The notes under the pieces are model-generated. The model made no database searches and was not told the origin of the DNA. It saw nothing but the letters and a program-made list of their open reading frames with translations. 64,000 nucleotides of DNA, taken from Parasitella parasitica (taxonomy: Eukaryota > Mucoromycota > Mucoromycetes > Mucorales > Mucoraceae). Positions 35,002 to 47,927 of this stretch are shown here, piece after piece. The stretch's first letter is position 1. Every line of letters begins with the position of its first letter. Where the stretch lies: contig MU619296.1 of assembly GCA_025201805.1 (NCBI GenBank), positions 65,642 through 129,641 on the forward strand. Direction: 5' to 3'. The translations under genes were made by a program, and so were the position numbers.

Positions 35002-35292
35002 TCATCGCTGACTTTTTTTCTCTTCTGTTGATGTCGCCACGTGCTGTGCAGTTTCCACTTCATCGTACTTATCCTTCCTTTGACCATGCTGACATTCGTC
35101 ATCTTTGTAGGTCGCAATTATATGGTCGTAGCTCACAACGTACAGATTTAGACAGGTATTTTTTATCTTTTCCTGTTTTTGCTCATCGTTTTCAAATACT
35201 TCGTTTTGTAATAAATCCTCGGCATGAAGAACCAGTAAATAAGCTGAAAGTAAAGTGCAGAATGAAAACAAAAGCATCGAATGTTTTTTCAT
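35002..35292 (-). CDS. Putative small secreted protein
   Basis: A 96-aa open frame from ATG at 35292. The first 22 residues (MKKHSMLLFSFCTLLSAYLL) look like a signal peptide. The remainder is acidic and Lys/Glu-rich with two cysteines. I recognise no family, and another frame overlaps part of it on the same strand, so an intron may be missing. Treat it as a candidate only. Confidence 0.3.
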   Translation of the reverse strand: MKKHSMLLFSFCTLLSAYLLVLHAEDLLQNEVFENDEQKQEKIKNTCLNLYVVSYDHIIATYKDDECQHGQRKDKYDEVETAQHVATSTEEKKSQR

Positions 35293-35489
35293 TATATCTG
35301 TTTGCAATTGCTCCAGTGTTTCTGTGCAAGGTATATCCGATGCATTTGTGATTATGGTTTCGATGAATAATTGGCCTTGATCGTTTAAGAATTTTAGGTA
35401 TTGATCCTCCCTCGATAAATTGATGAAATATAACAGTTGACATCTAGCTTTGTGAGTTAATAACAGTATTTTCTCCCGTTTTTTTTTCT

Positions 35490-35884
35490 TTATCGGATCA
35501 ATATGTCATACTCTTTAAGTTTTTCAAAATGGCGACGTATATGATTTCCACAAAGGTCTTTGAGTTTGGTCAAGATAGGTGTAGAATCGTACTTGTAATC
35601 TTCGATAAGCTTTTTGACTTTCACCGCGTATCTCTTCAATCTTCGTTTTTCCAGCACCAAAAGATGATTTTTTACGTAGTATCTTTTAGCACGAAGTGCA
35701 GCACCACCTTTTGAAGGTCGTCCTTTTCCTCGTGGCCCATTATCTACAACTTCGTATAATTTCATGTCAACTGAGAGCGTTAATATGTTAGAAAGAGCTA
35801 TTATTACAATTTGAAAACGAATCACTTGCCTGCATTCTTTCTCTTTCTTCTAGTTCCAGCTGTTGTAACATAGGATAGACTCAT
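35490..35884 (-). CDS. Small basic protein with AT-hook motif
   Basis: Two exons, 35884-35830 and 35770-35490, join in phase to 111 aa across an intron with a GC donor (AG|GCAAGT) and an AG acceptor. The protein is very basic; an AT-hook-like GPRGKGRPSKGG lies near residues 30-41, followed by Lys/Arg-rich helices. This suggests binding to AT-rich DNA. I do not recognise an orthologue. If the GC intron is wrong, the N-terminus would instead start at an internal Met of exon 2. Confidence 0.55.
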
Positions 35885-37074
35885 ACTTCCAATTGTTTCC
35901 TTCAAATGTGGTATGTAATGAAAAATGATGAGGTTTGTCAAAAAAAAAAAAAATGTGACCTTTGAAAAGCACCAGTTACTTCGTGTTACAGACACAGTGG
36001 TGCATGCATGGTGTTATGTAATATAAAATCAAAAACATGGCCTGTGTTATCGTAAAAAGAGGAAGAGATGTTACCTTATCGCTTAGAAAATTGTGACCTG
36101 GGATTCCAAGGTAATGGGATGCCGTCTTTTATTGATGCTTGATACACATTGTATAGGATCATCAGCAGATAATGTATTTAGCACCTACGTTATATTATAG
36201 ACATTTGCTACAAGATTTCTGGATGTTTTTTTGCACCATAGGTGAAGGGAACAAAGACCAACTTGAGTCTATGCTTACACTAGTACTTTTTTTTTATTAA
36301 CAAAGGGTATCCAAGGGTATCCAAAGACTATTTTTGTTTAAACAAATTTTTTTGGCACATACCAAGTCCTGTATTTGTTCAAAGTGTCCTTCCTCTTGGG
36401 TGTAATATACACTCTTAGTACAAAAAGCATCTACGACTGAAACATAATTACTGGCCCAAAGTAGGTTGGTACTATAGTAGGGGCTGGCAGGTAAGAAGTT
36501 AGCTTTACGTAGGCCGTACTTGGAACCAGCAGCAAAACAAAGTTGATCTCTTTCATTGTAGACCAAAAATCTTTTAAATAAAGCTCAGGTGAATGATGCT
36601 TCTCTACTCTCTTTCTCTCTCTCTTTCTCTCTCTCTCTTTCCAAAAGCTGAATGGATTGGTGCATCGCCATTATGGTATCAATGCTTTCGTCTCAAAAGA
36701 TTGGTTCATAAAATTCGTTATTATTATTGCTATCAATGTGATGAGCTACTCATTGCTTGTTTTGTGCATTCAATAAACAAACAAGTAAATGTTTTCAGAA
36801 AGCGCCATTTGACATTAGGCACTGTATCAAATAGACATCAACAACAAAACACAAATACGTTTATGGTTTTGTAAAAAGTGTTTGGCCTCCTTCCGTTAAA
36901 TAAGCGCTCAAACAATTTTTTCGTGTTTGTAAAAAAAGAAGAAATGCTTTACACAAAGAGTACAAAAAATTATGGCACGACTTGCCTACTTGAGGATAAA
37001 AGTAAACAACATAAAAAATCTTACAATTCACTTTTCCTCTTTTCTTCCCATTTCATTGTACATTTCGACGTCTC
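35885..37074. other. Intergenic with CT microsatellite
   Basis: Upstream regions of the AT-hook gene (-) and the lipase gene (+). A CT-rich simple repeat lies at 36601-36640. A cysteine-containing open frame at 36297-36566 (-) lacks an ATG start and a recognisable domain. Confidence 0.6.
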
Positions 37075-39310
37075 ATGGCCAAGGAAAAATACCAGCACTC
37101 TTCGCCGAAAAGGTTTTTCAGAGGCGTCAAGTCTTTCCTGAAGGGTAACAGCAGTAACAACATTATTAGACATTTAGATCAACAAAACAGCAAGGAACAA
37201 GAACTAGATAGTGGTTCAAAAGGTGGTATTGCAGTGACACTAACAACAGACATTAGCAGTAAACAGCAAACAGGATCCATTACTTTACTGCATCCCAACC
37301 TCAGTTTCTTACCTACTCACCCCACAAACTCTTCGATGATCAGCAGCTTAATCCAACAGGAAAAAGCATATGTCCATTACGAACCGAAGAGATCTCAAGT
37401 TGCACTAGGCAGCAGCCCTGATAATACAAAAGACACAAAGGCCTTTCACTTGACCGTGGAACAGTACGCTTGGCTTATTCAGCAATTGCAGGAGGAACAA
37501 GGCTTGTTAGCCTACACTGCAGCTAGTCTATTTCATTCTCCAATGTTAGGTATACTCATGACACATCAAAGCATTTCACAAACTACAAAATCTATTGGAA
37601 AGAGATTGATTCGTTTTGTACAGCAAAGAAGAAAATCTATGGTAGTACCACATCGTCAGTGCATTTTCATGTTACCAAAAGCTCTACTGCTACAAGCAGC
37701 TGCTTACATCCCAGTAACCAAGCCTTTACCCCCTCCACCCCCTCCCCTTCCTCATGGTACTGTGTATTGCCATTCATTATCCCAATTTCCGTTTGAGGTT
37801 ATACCTGACTCTTACTGCTTGCGTTTGAAACGATACTGTCGCTATGTTTCTTTGTGTACTCATGAATTGCTGGTAATACAACGGCGGCATCGAGAGCCAT
37901 CTCCACCCTCCTCGATTGTTCAAAATAAAAAGAGCAAGAGCTGTGAGCTGGTACCGATACAGTGCGCCGACTGTGCTCTTGCCATTTCAAGTCTTCAGGC
38001 ACTGGTCCAAAACACAAAGCAACAAACACAGGAAGAAACTTACAACAGCTCTATCACAGTTAGGCTACTTCCTAGTGCTTTGTCTCCTCTTCACAACAAT
38101 AGCAACAACCAGTCGATTATGTTTCCCGTATCCTATGTACAATATAATACAAACTTGACGAGTGTGGCACAGATGAACAATACAGGAAACCCCCAAATAG
38201 AAATGAAAAACCAGCAAACTAAGCTTATGTCGTCTGCTATTCAGCCAGATCGAAAACTACTATTTAATTCAATCACTAAGAGTCAGAAACCACATGCATT
38301 CTCTGCATTTCAATATATTCCTCCTGATAGAACAATGTCATCGAGTAGCATCAGCAGCATAAGTGAATTCTCAGGCGTTGAAGAAGAACCGCAAACAGAC
38401 AATGATGATGAGGATAACGGCGAGGATGAAAATGAAGAAGAGGAGGACGACGAGAATGAAGAAGAGGACGAAGATATCCAGCAAGACAATGATGATGAGT
38501 ATCAAGCTAATTGTCCTCCACAAAAGTATGGTTACGTTGCAGTAGATGCTGAAAACGAGGAAGTTCTCGTTGTGTTTCCTGGAATGTCCTCATTGTCGCA
38601 CACCATGTTCGAAAATGCCTCGTTTGCAGCTGTTCCATGGCTTGAAATCGAGACAATTACTGCTCGACCGCCTATTCATGAAAGAAAACACAACGAGGTC
38701 GAAGAGGACACACTGCCTTGGGTGCTGGAATGCGCATTAACAGCCTGGCATAGATGTGAAATGAGAGTGGTGACTTTACTCATGCGGCTGTGCGGTGCTC
38801 TGCCATCTCATTACAAGGTGGTTATTGTAGGCCATTCACTAGGTGGAGGTAAGCTTTATTGACTGAGGAAATAATTGTATATTTGCCGACCAACATCTAC
38901 TTTAATACATAGCTGTGGCAGCATTGTGTGCCTCATCTTTGCGGTCAACTAAATTACTCTTAAACCGACCCATCACTGTCTGCGCTATTCACCCTCCTCG
39001 AGTAGGCAACAAAGCATTCTTGAATACACTGTCCTACCAGAGAGTTGACACTATTCGCATCACGGATGATAAAGACCTAATGGCACATTTACCTCCAAGA
39101 ACTTCTGGCCTACTACATTTAGGCGACTCTACAGTTATTTTACCCAATACTAATGACGTCGGTAGCAAAGGACACAGTCTTCAAGATATGGCTCTGTGCC
39201 AAATGGAAGACACCCTGAACAAAACATTTAATTTCAAAGAATATGACATGCCATCACATCTCAAGGCATGGGATATCTGCCTTGATGACGATGAAAACTC
39301 TTGTATATGA
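37075..39310 (+). CDS. Lipase class 3 domain protein
   Basis: Two exons (37075-38848, 38913-39310) across a 64-nt GT-AG intron give 723 aa. The intron splits the nucleophile elbow: GHSLGGA has Ser588 in exon 1. Asp646 (DDKDLMAHLPP) and His679 (KGHSLQD) complete a class 3 triad. The N-terminal 400 residues are basic then Ser/Pro-rich, with a proline run, and a strongly acidic stretch (about residues 430-475) precedes the hydrolase domain. There is no signal peptide, so it is probably intracellular and resembles sn1-diacylglycerol-lipase-type enzymes more than secreted lipases. It converges on the membrane-protein gene 89 bp away. Confidence 0.85.
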
Positions 39311-39399
39311 GAATAGTGATAATAATAAAGACAGTTTTAATAATAAAGAATATATATATGGGAATAGGTTTTGGTGTGGGTGCTCGCATCTTAATTTGA

Positions 39400-40342
39400 T
39401 CAATCGCCTCTGTAGGGCGGGGGCTCATCTCCCCGAGTTTCCAACTGATAATATTGATCATTATCACCTCCTCCACGTTTTAGTCGGCTGTATACCCAAG
39501 TCATTCCTGGCACTTGTTTCCACCATCTCTTTTGCTGGTTGTGATGCTGGTTCCACGCTTCTTCATTAGCTACAAACGGCATGCTTGCTGGTGTTCTTGT
39601 ACTCGTATCGGGATTCTGCCACTTTTCCATCATGTCTTTAAATTTGGTTACAAGCTTCTTGACTTGAGCACGACCCACTAAAAAACCAATAGCCACTGCG
39701 CCCGTAATTAACACAGCAATGACAGCCGATTGCCACTGATCACCCATAGTCCATCTCGGAGTATTGTAATAGTACTGTGGAATATCTTGTCTGATAGAAC
39801 AAGTATTGTTTGCGCAGTAGCCAGGAATACCATCAATGCCAAAATAGCACTGCATGTTGTATTGACATGGACTGTCCAATGGCTGCTTCGGTTGACAAGT
39901 TTTGGTGCGTTTATCACAATAAGACATACTGCTGCAATTTCCAATAAGTTCCAAATCATGCACATCCATCACTTTAGGCCCTCGAAAGTCAACGTAGTTG
40001 ATTAATTCGTCGGTAATAGGTACAGTAAAGCAAGGCAGCCCCGTATCGTTTTTTATGTTGTAAGGCGAATAAAAGATTGTATATAAAGGGTCTATGCTCA
40101 CTTCAAATCCACCTCTGTCTAAAGTTAATAATTAGTTCAAATGTTAGCTACGTTATGAGTATTATTTTAATATGAAAAAGTTTCATCTTACTTCTATTTT
40201 TGCATACAAGACCACCATCTGTAGCGTAACAGCCATGCACAGGGTAGAATTGACAATTGGCAGGATCAATGCAATGCTGCTCGTAAGCCAGCACTTCAAA
40301 AAAACATGTCAAAATCGCCAGCACCCAAAAATAAAGGTACAT
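39400..40342 (-). CDS. Cys-rich type I membrane protein, unknown function
   Basis: Two exons, 40342-40192 and 40118-39400, with a GT-AG intron (40119-40191) give 289 aa. A signal peptide (about 1-19) precedes a cysteine-rich ectodomain with NxS/T sites (NNTC, GNCSS) and disulphide-like spacing (CxxxMxCxFG). One membrane segment (SAVIAVLITGAVAIGFLVG) is followed by a basic cytoplasmic tail of about 100 residues ending in PPPYRGD, a PPxY motif that could bind a WW domain, for example of a Rsp5-type ubiquitin ligase. The protein family is not one I recognise. Confidence 0.75.
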
Positions 40343-43300
40343 CAGTGTTGATTTTTATGTTGTATTTATGAAAAGAAATGTTTTCTACAGAGTAAAAAGA
40401 AAAGAGAAATTTAATTTTTTCATTCATCTCTTTTTGGAATGAAAGAAGTTACAGTAAAGTGAGTATTGAAAATGATTGGTCATTTTTAAATTTCACTTTG
40501 ACCTAAATGAAAAGTATGATGTAAATTCAAAAGAATAACTAGTGAAGAAGCATATCTAATATGGGTCAAAACTATCCACTTGTGGCATCTGTGCAGAATA
40601 TATTGCCTTCGCATACAATAGATCACTACTATCAGATAATCAAACAGGGGTTTGGTGTGGATTACGAGCTCTTCCCAAGTAGAAACTGATATAGAATTAA
40701 AAGAAAACAAGTTTAATAGGTAACTATAAATGCAAATAAACTATTTTTTGTGTAAGAAGAAATTTATATACTTGAGGTGGATATGTGTTTATAGATTTTG
40801 TAACTGCTTGTTTACTTGAGGCTTGTTGTGTGTATGCATTATTTTTCTTTGAGGTTGACTGTGATGAGAAGCATTTGTGCTGTTGGAGTTTTCGGAGGTG
40901 TATGTTGGATTTACATTAAATGATGAGCAACGATTTCATCTGATGGTTCTTCAAGTAAACCCAGTAATTTCAATTGCAAATTGATGAAAAATGGCCTCCT
41001 GTTTAGCTATATCCAGATAAAAAAAAATCGAGTTAACATTAGCAATAACAAAAATTCTACCACTAAAAGAAACGCAAATAACTCAAATACTCCTGTATAC
41101 TGAACAATTCCAGAGAAAGAAGTAGGAAAGGTTGCAGATCTACACTCGACTATCTGCTATGGGACGAAGATACTGTAATACCTTGTATCTGACTAATGTC
41201 ATCTTGTTTTGGATTACATGTCATGTGTAAACGCTGATCTTCTTCACAGTCTTAAATGAAGCTTTTCTGTAATTTGATATGGAACACCTTCCATTTATCA
41301 GATCCAGTCTTCGTGTTCTCTAGCGTATCGATTAAGGTATGAGATATCATGCTAGGATTTTTGTAGCTAAAAAGTAAAAACATAAAAATAAAAAATTAGA
41401 GTTATGTCAAAATGAGTCAGTAAAATGAATCTGCCAAAGAGTTACACTTTTATTAGAAATACATCCAGAGGATGGATTTATATAAACTAACATTACGTGC
41501 TAAAGTCAGTATACAAGACTGTAACCAAGATTTATGTATAGAGCATGCGGTGTAAATCCCTGATTCACCACGCACATTGGCTTTAGCCACTTGATCTTGC
41601 TACAAGCTCTATGGCATGTTATTGATATAACACATGGTTCTACGGTCATTTTAGCACAAGTTACGCGCAAATATTGTTTAGGATACAGATCAAATCTTAG
41701 CAGTAATAGATTATAATCTGTATAATCTATCATAAAGCTAGCATGAGTAGAAATGTGTAGTAGAATGGAATGACTTTATTTAGACATGGCAAAAAGACAT
41801 GAGTGGTGCCATTGAATGACTGATCTTTATTCCAGTACAAAGTGGTGCTATTCTATGACATGTGGTTCCTGAAATCGGTGTTAAATCCTGGTGAATGTTC
41901 TTCCATCAAAACTACTATGAAAAACATTCTATCCTTCATACGTATCTGCGCTCTGGTCTTACTGGTAACTTGGAAACTCTGATCCACCAAGCTCCTAGGG
42001 ATTGGTTCAAGGCGTACCCAATTATCCCTCATCCTAGATCATGGTCTTATTGCTGCAGCACTTTCAAATAACTGTAAATACCTTCAAAGCGTACACTAGT
42101 TTAAATCTTTATTCAATCTTGGAATAGCAAATAAATAAATTCAGTTCTAATTGTATTTTTCCTGCCTATATTTCGCTGCTATTCTAAACAACGTTATTCA
42201 ATTGGACTGTAGAACCGTATTTTGAAGAATGTTTATAAAATATATTGAGTAATTTATTATGAATAAAGTGTAATTCTTTTGCGGAAGTTGGATCAAAAAA
42301 AGATAAAACCAAAGGTGTTAACGAGATACGAAAACTTAACGATACTTTATTCGAGATCGAAATTGCATCTGCTATTTAGGCTTGGTGGCAGTTCAGTAGC
42401 AATCACGCTGCCTAAAACACTATAATAAATGTATTGTTTAAATAAAGAAACCTTTCCTTTTTCCGATTCTCAGCTTTTATCATCATCTCCCTCATCATTT
42501 TCAGAAATGTCGGACACTTTATTAGAAACCTCTAAAGTTTATTATCATAAACCGTATCAGTTTCAAACTTTTTCTCCAAAAATTCACACAAGCTCTACTA
42601 ACGTTATCATTTATTTTATCTAATTAAAAATTCTGGGGTGATTTAATTGAGTGCTTCTTCAAACAGTCTTTTTATGGTTTCTGAAAAAAACGTTCAAGTA
42701 AATAATAAATGTCCCGGTGTTTGTGATAATATTGTTAAGGTTTCTGACAATAAACCTTTTATTTCTGATCAAAGCTGAGAAGATTCTGAGAGAAGAGAAA
42801 TGTCTCCCTAGGAAGATTTCAATTAGGGAGAAGAAGCATTAAATACAACGACATTTTTCAAATAACCTGGCATCTACTAGAAGCTTATTACGAAGCTTAA
42901 CTTTTGTTAGTAATATTACCCTAAACCTCAATCCTCACCTCTATCCTACTTTTTATTTTACATGTTAAGCATTATTATAAGCAACAACGGAAATAGGGCT
43001 TCTCTGTCACTAGCAAATTCGCAACTTGCAAATTATTCACAAGTAACAAGGGGTCATTACGGCAAAACATTGTCTTCATTAATTATTCTCTTCTGCTTCC
43101 AACTCGATGGGCCACACCTGTTTTATCATATTACCATGAAGAAAGGTATACTTGTTGCATGAAAAACACTTAATTTATAGAGCTTTGTCATGTACTCGAA
43201 TTGATATTTGACGTGGTATTATCTTCAGATAGATAGTTTTTACAGCTAAAAAGCAAGAAATTCAGCTTTGTGTGCCATTTTTCGATTGAATTTCATAAAC

Positions 43301-45120
43301 AAAAGTGCCCTGAAATCACGAGAAATAGTATCCATTGAGAAAAAACTATATTATATATGATTTTGGTGCATTTTGAGCATCATTTTTTTTTTCGATGCAA
43401 AATGACGGATTTGTTCGATTTTTTCCTTGTATCCACACATCCAAAATCATCGATTCTGCATTATTCTCGATTTTGACCTCAAAAATGCAACTTTTTACTA
43501 TAACATGTATTGGAGAAAAATGATCGTAAAAGACCATTCCTTGATCTGAAAGACTGAAAATGCGCTCTGGTTAAGCAAAATATTGACTTATCCCTCTTGA
43601 TCTGTTTTTGAGGTTTTCTCGACAGAACTCCTTCAATAAGTATACGGGAATTACGAAATGATACCAGCGTGTAGAGCGTCCAAAAATACAGCTATTATCA
43701 TAGACTGACAGCGGTGGTATGCATAGTGCCAGAAGATGATATCTTGTCTCAAAAGAGTAATTTTGATTTCTTAATGTCCAAATGGAGTTTCTGAAAGAAT
43801 TTTTCCTTCCTGATTTTGGATGCGTTTAATCTCCGCTATTAAAGAAAAATGGTGTCTTTTTCAAGAAAGTATTAGCTTTTGAGAAGCTATGGCTGACCCA
43901 ATTTAAGAGCAAAACAATTGAAATTTAATTTATTCAAATTCTGTGCTTCTTGGCTTTTTGATGATAGTACTTGCATGTCTGCACCTGACCTGACGACCTC
44001 ACGCTCCGATTTTGAAAAATACTTTTCCGAAAAAAAGTCAGAAAAGTCGCTACCTTCATTTGATATCAACTTTAAAAATACAAAAATTTACTCTAATCTA
44101 TGCAAATACGTAATCAAAAGATGCCTTGTAGTCTAATGTATTACTTTTAATCACTTGTTTTTGTCCTTTTTCTGACAATAACACACTGAAATTCGTGTAG
44201 GCGCCTAAAATCTACACTGGCTATACAAAGACACACACTTTGGAACTATTCCAATGCAATACTATGGAAAAGATGGCATAGATTTGACTAGCTGTTGTAC
44301 TGTGCAACTTGATATAGAGAACCAAACTTAGTACTTATCTGACAAGGCTTCCTACACTAGAAGACGTCAGATCAACTGAAGGTATAACAAATTGCTGGAG
44401 AAAAGGAAACAACTTGCCACCAGGATAACACACCCATACATAAAAAATTATTTGTATAGAAATTTATGAAATCCCAAGGACATAAATGTGTTTATCTTTT
44501 CCACCTTATATCCTTTTCAAATACACTCAATAATGATCTACACGTTGGAGCCACACTAGTCATTAAAAATGGAGCTTACAGCGAGACACGTCGGGTATTT
44601 GTCATTTTCAGGACAGAAACTGCAATGTAAATAAAGCTAGCTTTGCACGGTCTGCCCTCCCCTCCCCATTATGATAAGCGTTTGGTGCATCAATGTTTCT
44701 TGGTTCTTTGATTTCTTAATATAGACACGTATTTTAACTGTATTAAATAATTAATATATCTTACAATTATTTTAGCAGAAGTTGTGAGCAAATATCTAAT
44801 ATTTATAAATATTAAAAAATAAAACTAATTTTGCAGATAGCATTGTTAATATTATTGTCAAGTTTATTTGAAGGAATATAGCGTAATGCGTTATTTTCTT
44901 GACTTGGGTAATATTTATCAACTAATACGAAGCAAAATTTCGTTTAGTCTCCACATATTATATAAAGTGTGTATTCAAACTGATTGTGAATAAAGACGCT
45001 TTTCTGGCCTATTTTGTAACCAATATATCCGCGTACAATGAAACAAGATCATTTTATTGGAATTTAAGATTAAAAAGAAAAAGGAATATTAACATTGGTA
45101 TTTAATCGGATGACTATCAC
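40343..45120. other. Gene-poor block with decayed coding traces
   Basis: Nearly 4.8 kb without an intact gene. At 41876-42069 the plus strand reads through three stops as protein-like text (including HTYLRSGLTGNLETLIHQAP), suggesting a dead gene or retroelement. A dispersed repeat fragment lies at 42300-42375. The rest is AT-rich. Confidence 0.55.
42300..42375 (-). repeat. Dispersed repeat fragment, inverted relative to 10300-10375
   Basis: Carries the reverse complement of the 20-nt word at 10338-10357 (here 42318-42337), with weaker similarity continuing to GCAGATGCAA. A second copy of an unclassified element. Confidence 0.6.
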
Positions 45121-47927
45121 TTAGAAGCATTCATCAGATTCGAACGAGCAATTTCCAATAGATAAAGCGCTTTCTTCAGTATCCTTGACACAACGGAAGC
45201 CAATAGTAGCACATCTATCTACGGAGGGAGACATCAACAAGTATTTACCATGTTGATCATTGCGATATGCTTGAGGGAAATAGTGTTGGCCATTCTTGGC
45301 TTGATAGTACGAGCCACCACGAATTATAGCTAGATTGAAGTTTATAAAGTTAGCTAAAATTGTTATGTAGCTCATATAGTAAAATACTTTACCTGCTCTG
45401 GTATGGTCATCACGGTAAACGTCAGTCCATTGCCATACATTACCAACAAGGTCATAGACTCCCATACAAGCACGACCAGCAGGGAAAGCATCAACATCAG
45501 CAGGAGGATGATCAGGATAAAGTCTCTCACGACCAGTGTATACTTCAGGAACCTTGGTCTCGTCCCATTCATTACCCCAAGGGTAAGTACGATATTCATG
45601 ACCACCTTGAGCGACGTATTGCCATTCCCATTCATGAGGGAGACGTTTTCCAGCCCACTTGGCATAGGCTTTGGCATCTTCAACTGAGACATGAGTAACA
45701 GGTTTGTTGGCACGAGAGGCAGGATAACAGCCACCACACCAATGCTTCAAAAAGTTTGTAGGATCAGCAGGCTTATAGCCACTTTCATCTAAGAATTTCT
45801 TAAATTGACTTTCTGTGACAGGATAGGCGTCCATATAGAAAGGCTTGATTTGCATATGCTTGGTGGCATGATGGCGAGAAGGTTGAAATTCCCAAGGGTA
45901 CTTGATATCAACACCAGGATACTCTGATTTGCTATGGGGATGAGCACTGAGACCCTTGATCTTGAAATCGTATGCACCACCTTCGATACGAACCATGCCG
46001 CAGATGTTCTCATTGGTATATTTGGTTACGACAATTTCCTCCAGCTCTTGCCATAGGACAGCACTGCAGATAGGGATTTTATACAAAGGAGTTCTTGAAC
46101 GATGGTGCAATGTCTTGATAAGAGATTCAAAGTTGCCAGGCAAGGGAGACACATCGCTAGTAGCAAAGATACAGCCATAACCATAAGGTTCAATATCAAA
46201 GCTGAGAGTTGCAAGACCATCACAGACGTCGGTGGGTTGGATTTCGACACCGTGCCATACATCGTAGAATTGAATACCAATATGGTAATTGACTACGATC
46301 TGATGTCCAGTTACATTGGCAGGGCCGCGGTTGACAAAAGTCCAGACAATTTGGTCTTCTACCGTACGGCTGGGGAACTTGCTAGAGAAAACTGTCTCCC
46401 AGCGTACGCAGGGACAGTGAGGCTCCCATTCAGGAGAGGCAAAAAAGTCAGGGCCAAAGCAGCGAAGGATACTGGTTGTTCTACGCAGAGCTTCAGAGTC
46501 ACGAGGAGTAAGCTGATTCCAGGTACCGAAGATGTTTTCCCACATTTCAATGCCCAAACCTATTGCGATTAGTTAATATCATGCTAGTGTATAACATACA
46601 AATTGTGCGTTGTACATACCATTGAAGAAGGAGTGCTGAATCATGGCAGTTTTGTTTCTGGACCATTTGTCACAGCTACGAGTCATATGCTGAGGCTCAA
46701 CGAACTTTCTTAACGCAACAGTAGGAATGCGGCTATATACGGTAGATGATAAGGTTTATCAGTGCATGCAATGAGCACCGTTTGTGTACGTGTAAACTTA
46801 CGTATTAGAATCGTATTTAGCTATTAGCACAAGATAAATTATGTTAATCAACTAGTGTATTAATGTCGTCTTTATGCACACATACCCATATCCATAGTGT
46901 TCCACTGCAAAATCTGCAGACATTTGGCATTAAGAAATTGGTTAATGCGGCTAGTTCAGCGCCATATATTTGTCGTTGCTTACCAAAGAATCATCCAAGT
47001 CAGGAGCATCACCGAGTTTATTTTCACTGTTGGCTTGAGCTTGGAAGGCTAAAGGATGGCCAATAGCAACGGAATTCATCCAGTAATCTTGGGTAAAATA
47101 AGCAATTTCGCTTGACATGCCGTCAATATTGTATTCCTCTGTTGCGAAATATTAGTATTGCACATTTTAGCTGGTATTAATCAGCAACGTACTAAATAAT
47201 CTAGGCAATATATAGCTCCAGGAGGCTCTGGGGTCTCGCTACAAGCGTCGCCATTAGCAGTGATCGTATTTATGCGTTTATATGAACAAACTTACTGTTC
47301 CGTTATCCCATCCAATGACAGGGAACAGGACCTTGATCTTTCTGGCATGAAACTCTTCAACCAAAGAACGGATCCCTAGAGTGCCTCCAGGGAGACATCT
47401 GTAGTAGTCTTCAGAATTGCGGCTATCGCAACCTAGATTAGGGAAACTTGGCCAAATCTATGGGGGAAGTTGTTTTTCCTTGTAAGACAAATAAACATGC
47501 AAACATCCCTTTTAGCTTGAACTAAAAGGCGCTAGATACTTACTACGATAGAGTCAATGGTACCGTAACGTTCGGTTACATCTGTATTTTGTGTATATTT
47601 GTGTGAGCACAAGTTTTATGCTTATTGTACCATTTATGCTTCATTACCTTGTACATATTTATCAACAGTGTACTTGTTGGTTTCGGGATCAAACAAAAAC
47701 AAATCATTGGCCATAACATGTGGCTGGACATAGCTACTTTGCACCCATTGAAGCTCAGGGATATCATGAGCAGAAGCGACATGAGATACCTTCTTGTTTT
47801 GTTGCTCAAGACGGTATTTTCTTAAGCGAGTATTCCAATCCAAGTAGTCTCTGGGAGAGGCAGGACCCTCGACCTGGTGAGGTCTGAATTTGAGGTCATA
47901 ATCATCAGCAAAGGCCTTGACAAGCAT
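45121..47927 (-). CDS. Large protein with C-terminal FGE (sulfatase-modifying factor) fold lacking catalytic cysteines
   Basis: Ten exons (47927-47648, 47581-47544, 47457-47296, 47238-47193, 47138-46984, 46913-46886, 46820-46802, 46732-46620, 46559-45393, 45329-45121) close in phase to 738 aa; two are only 28 and 19 nt. The N-terminal half looks like a TIM-barrel or glycosidase-type domain (HARKIKVLFPVIGWDNGT, YNIDGMSSEIAYF, with Asp/Glu at strand ends). From about residue 470 the FGE-sulfatase fold is clear: FYMDAYPVTESQFKKFLDES, PVTHVSVEDAKAYAKWAGKR, LPHEWEWQYVAQGG, GVYDLVGNVWQW, RGGSYY and a final GFRC. In human FGE the redox Cys follows GGSYM; here that position is Gln, and the second Cys is also missing. 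No signal peptide is seen. Function unknown. Confidence 0.8.

Noticed and set aside
36297-36566. 89-aa minus-strand open frame with several cysteines
   Set aside because: It lacks an ATG start, has no domain and no splice partner; probably chance or a decayed fragment.
44600-44680. Short G/C-rich patch (CTTTGCACGG) reminiscent of an snRNA 5' end
   Set aside because: It does not continue as U4 or any other spliceosomal RNA I can recognise.
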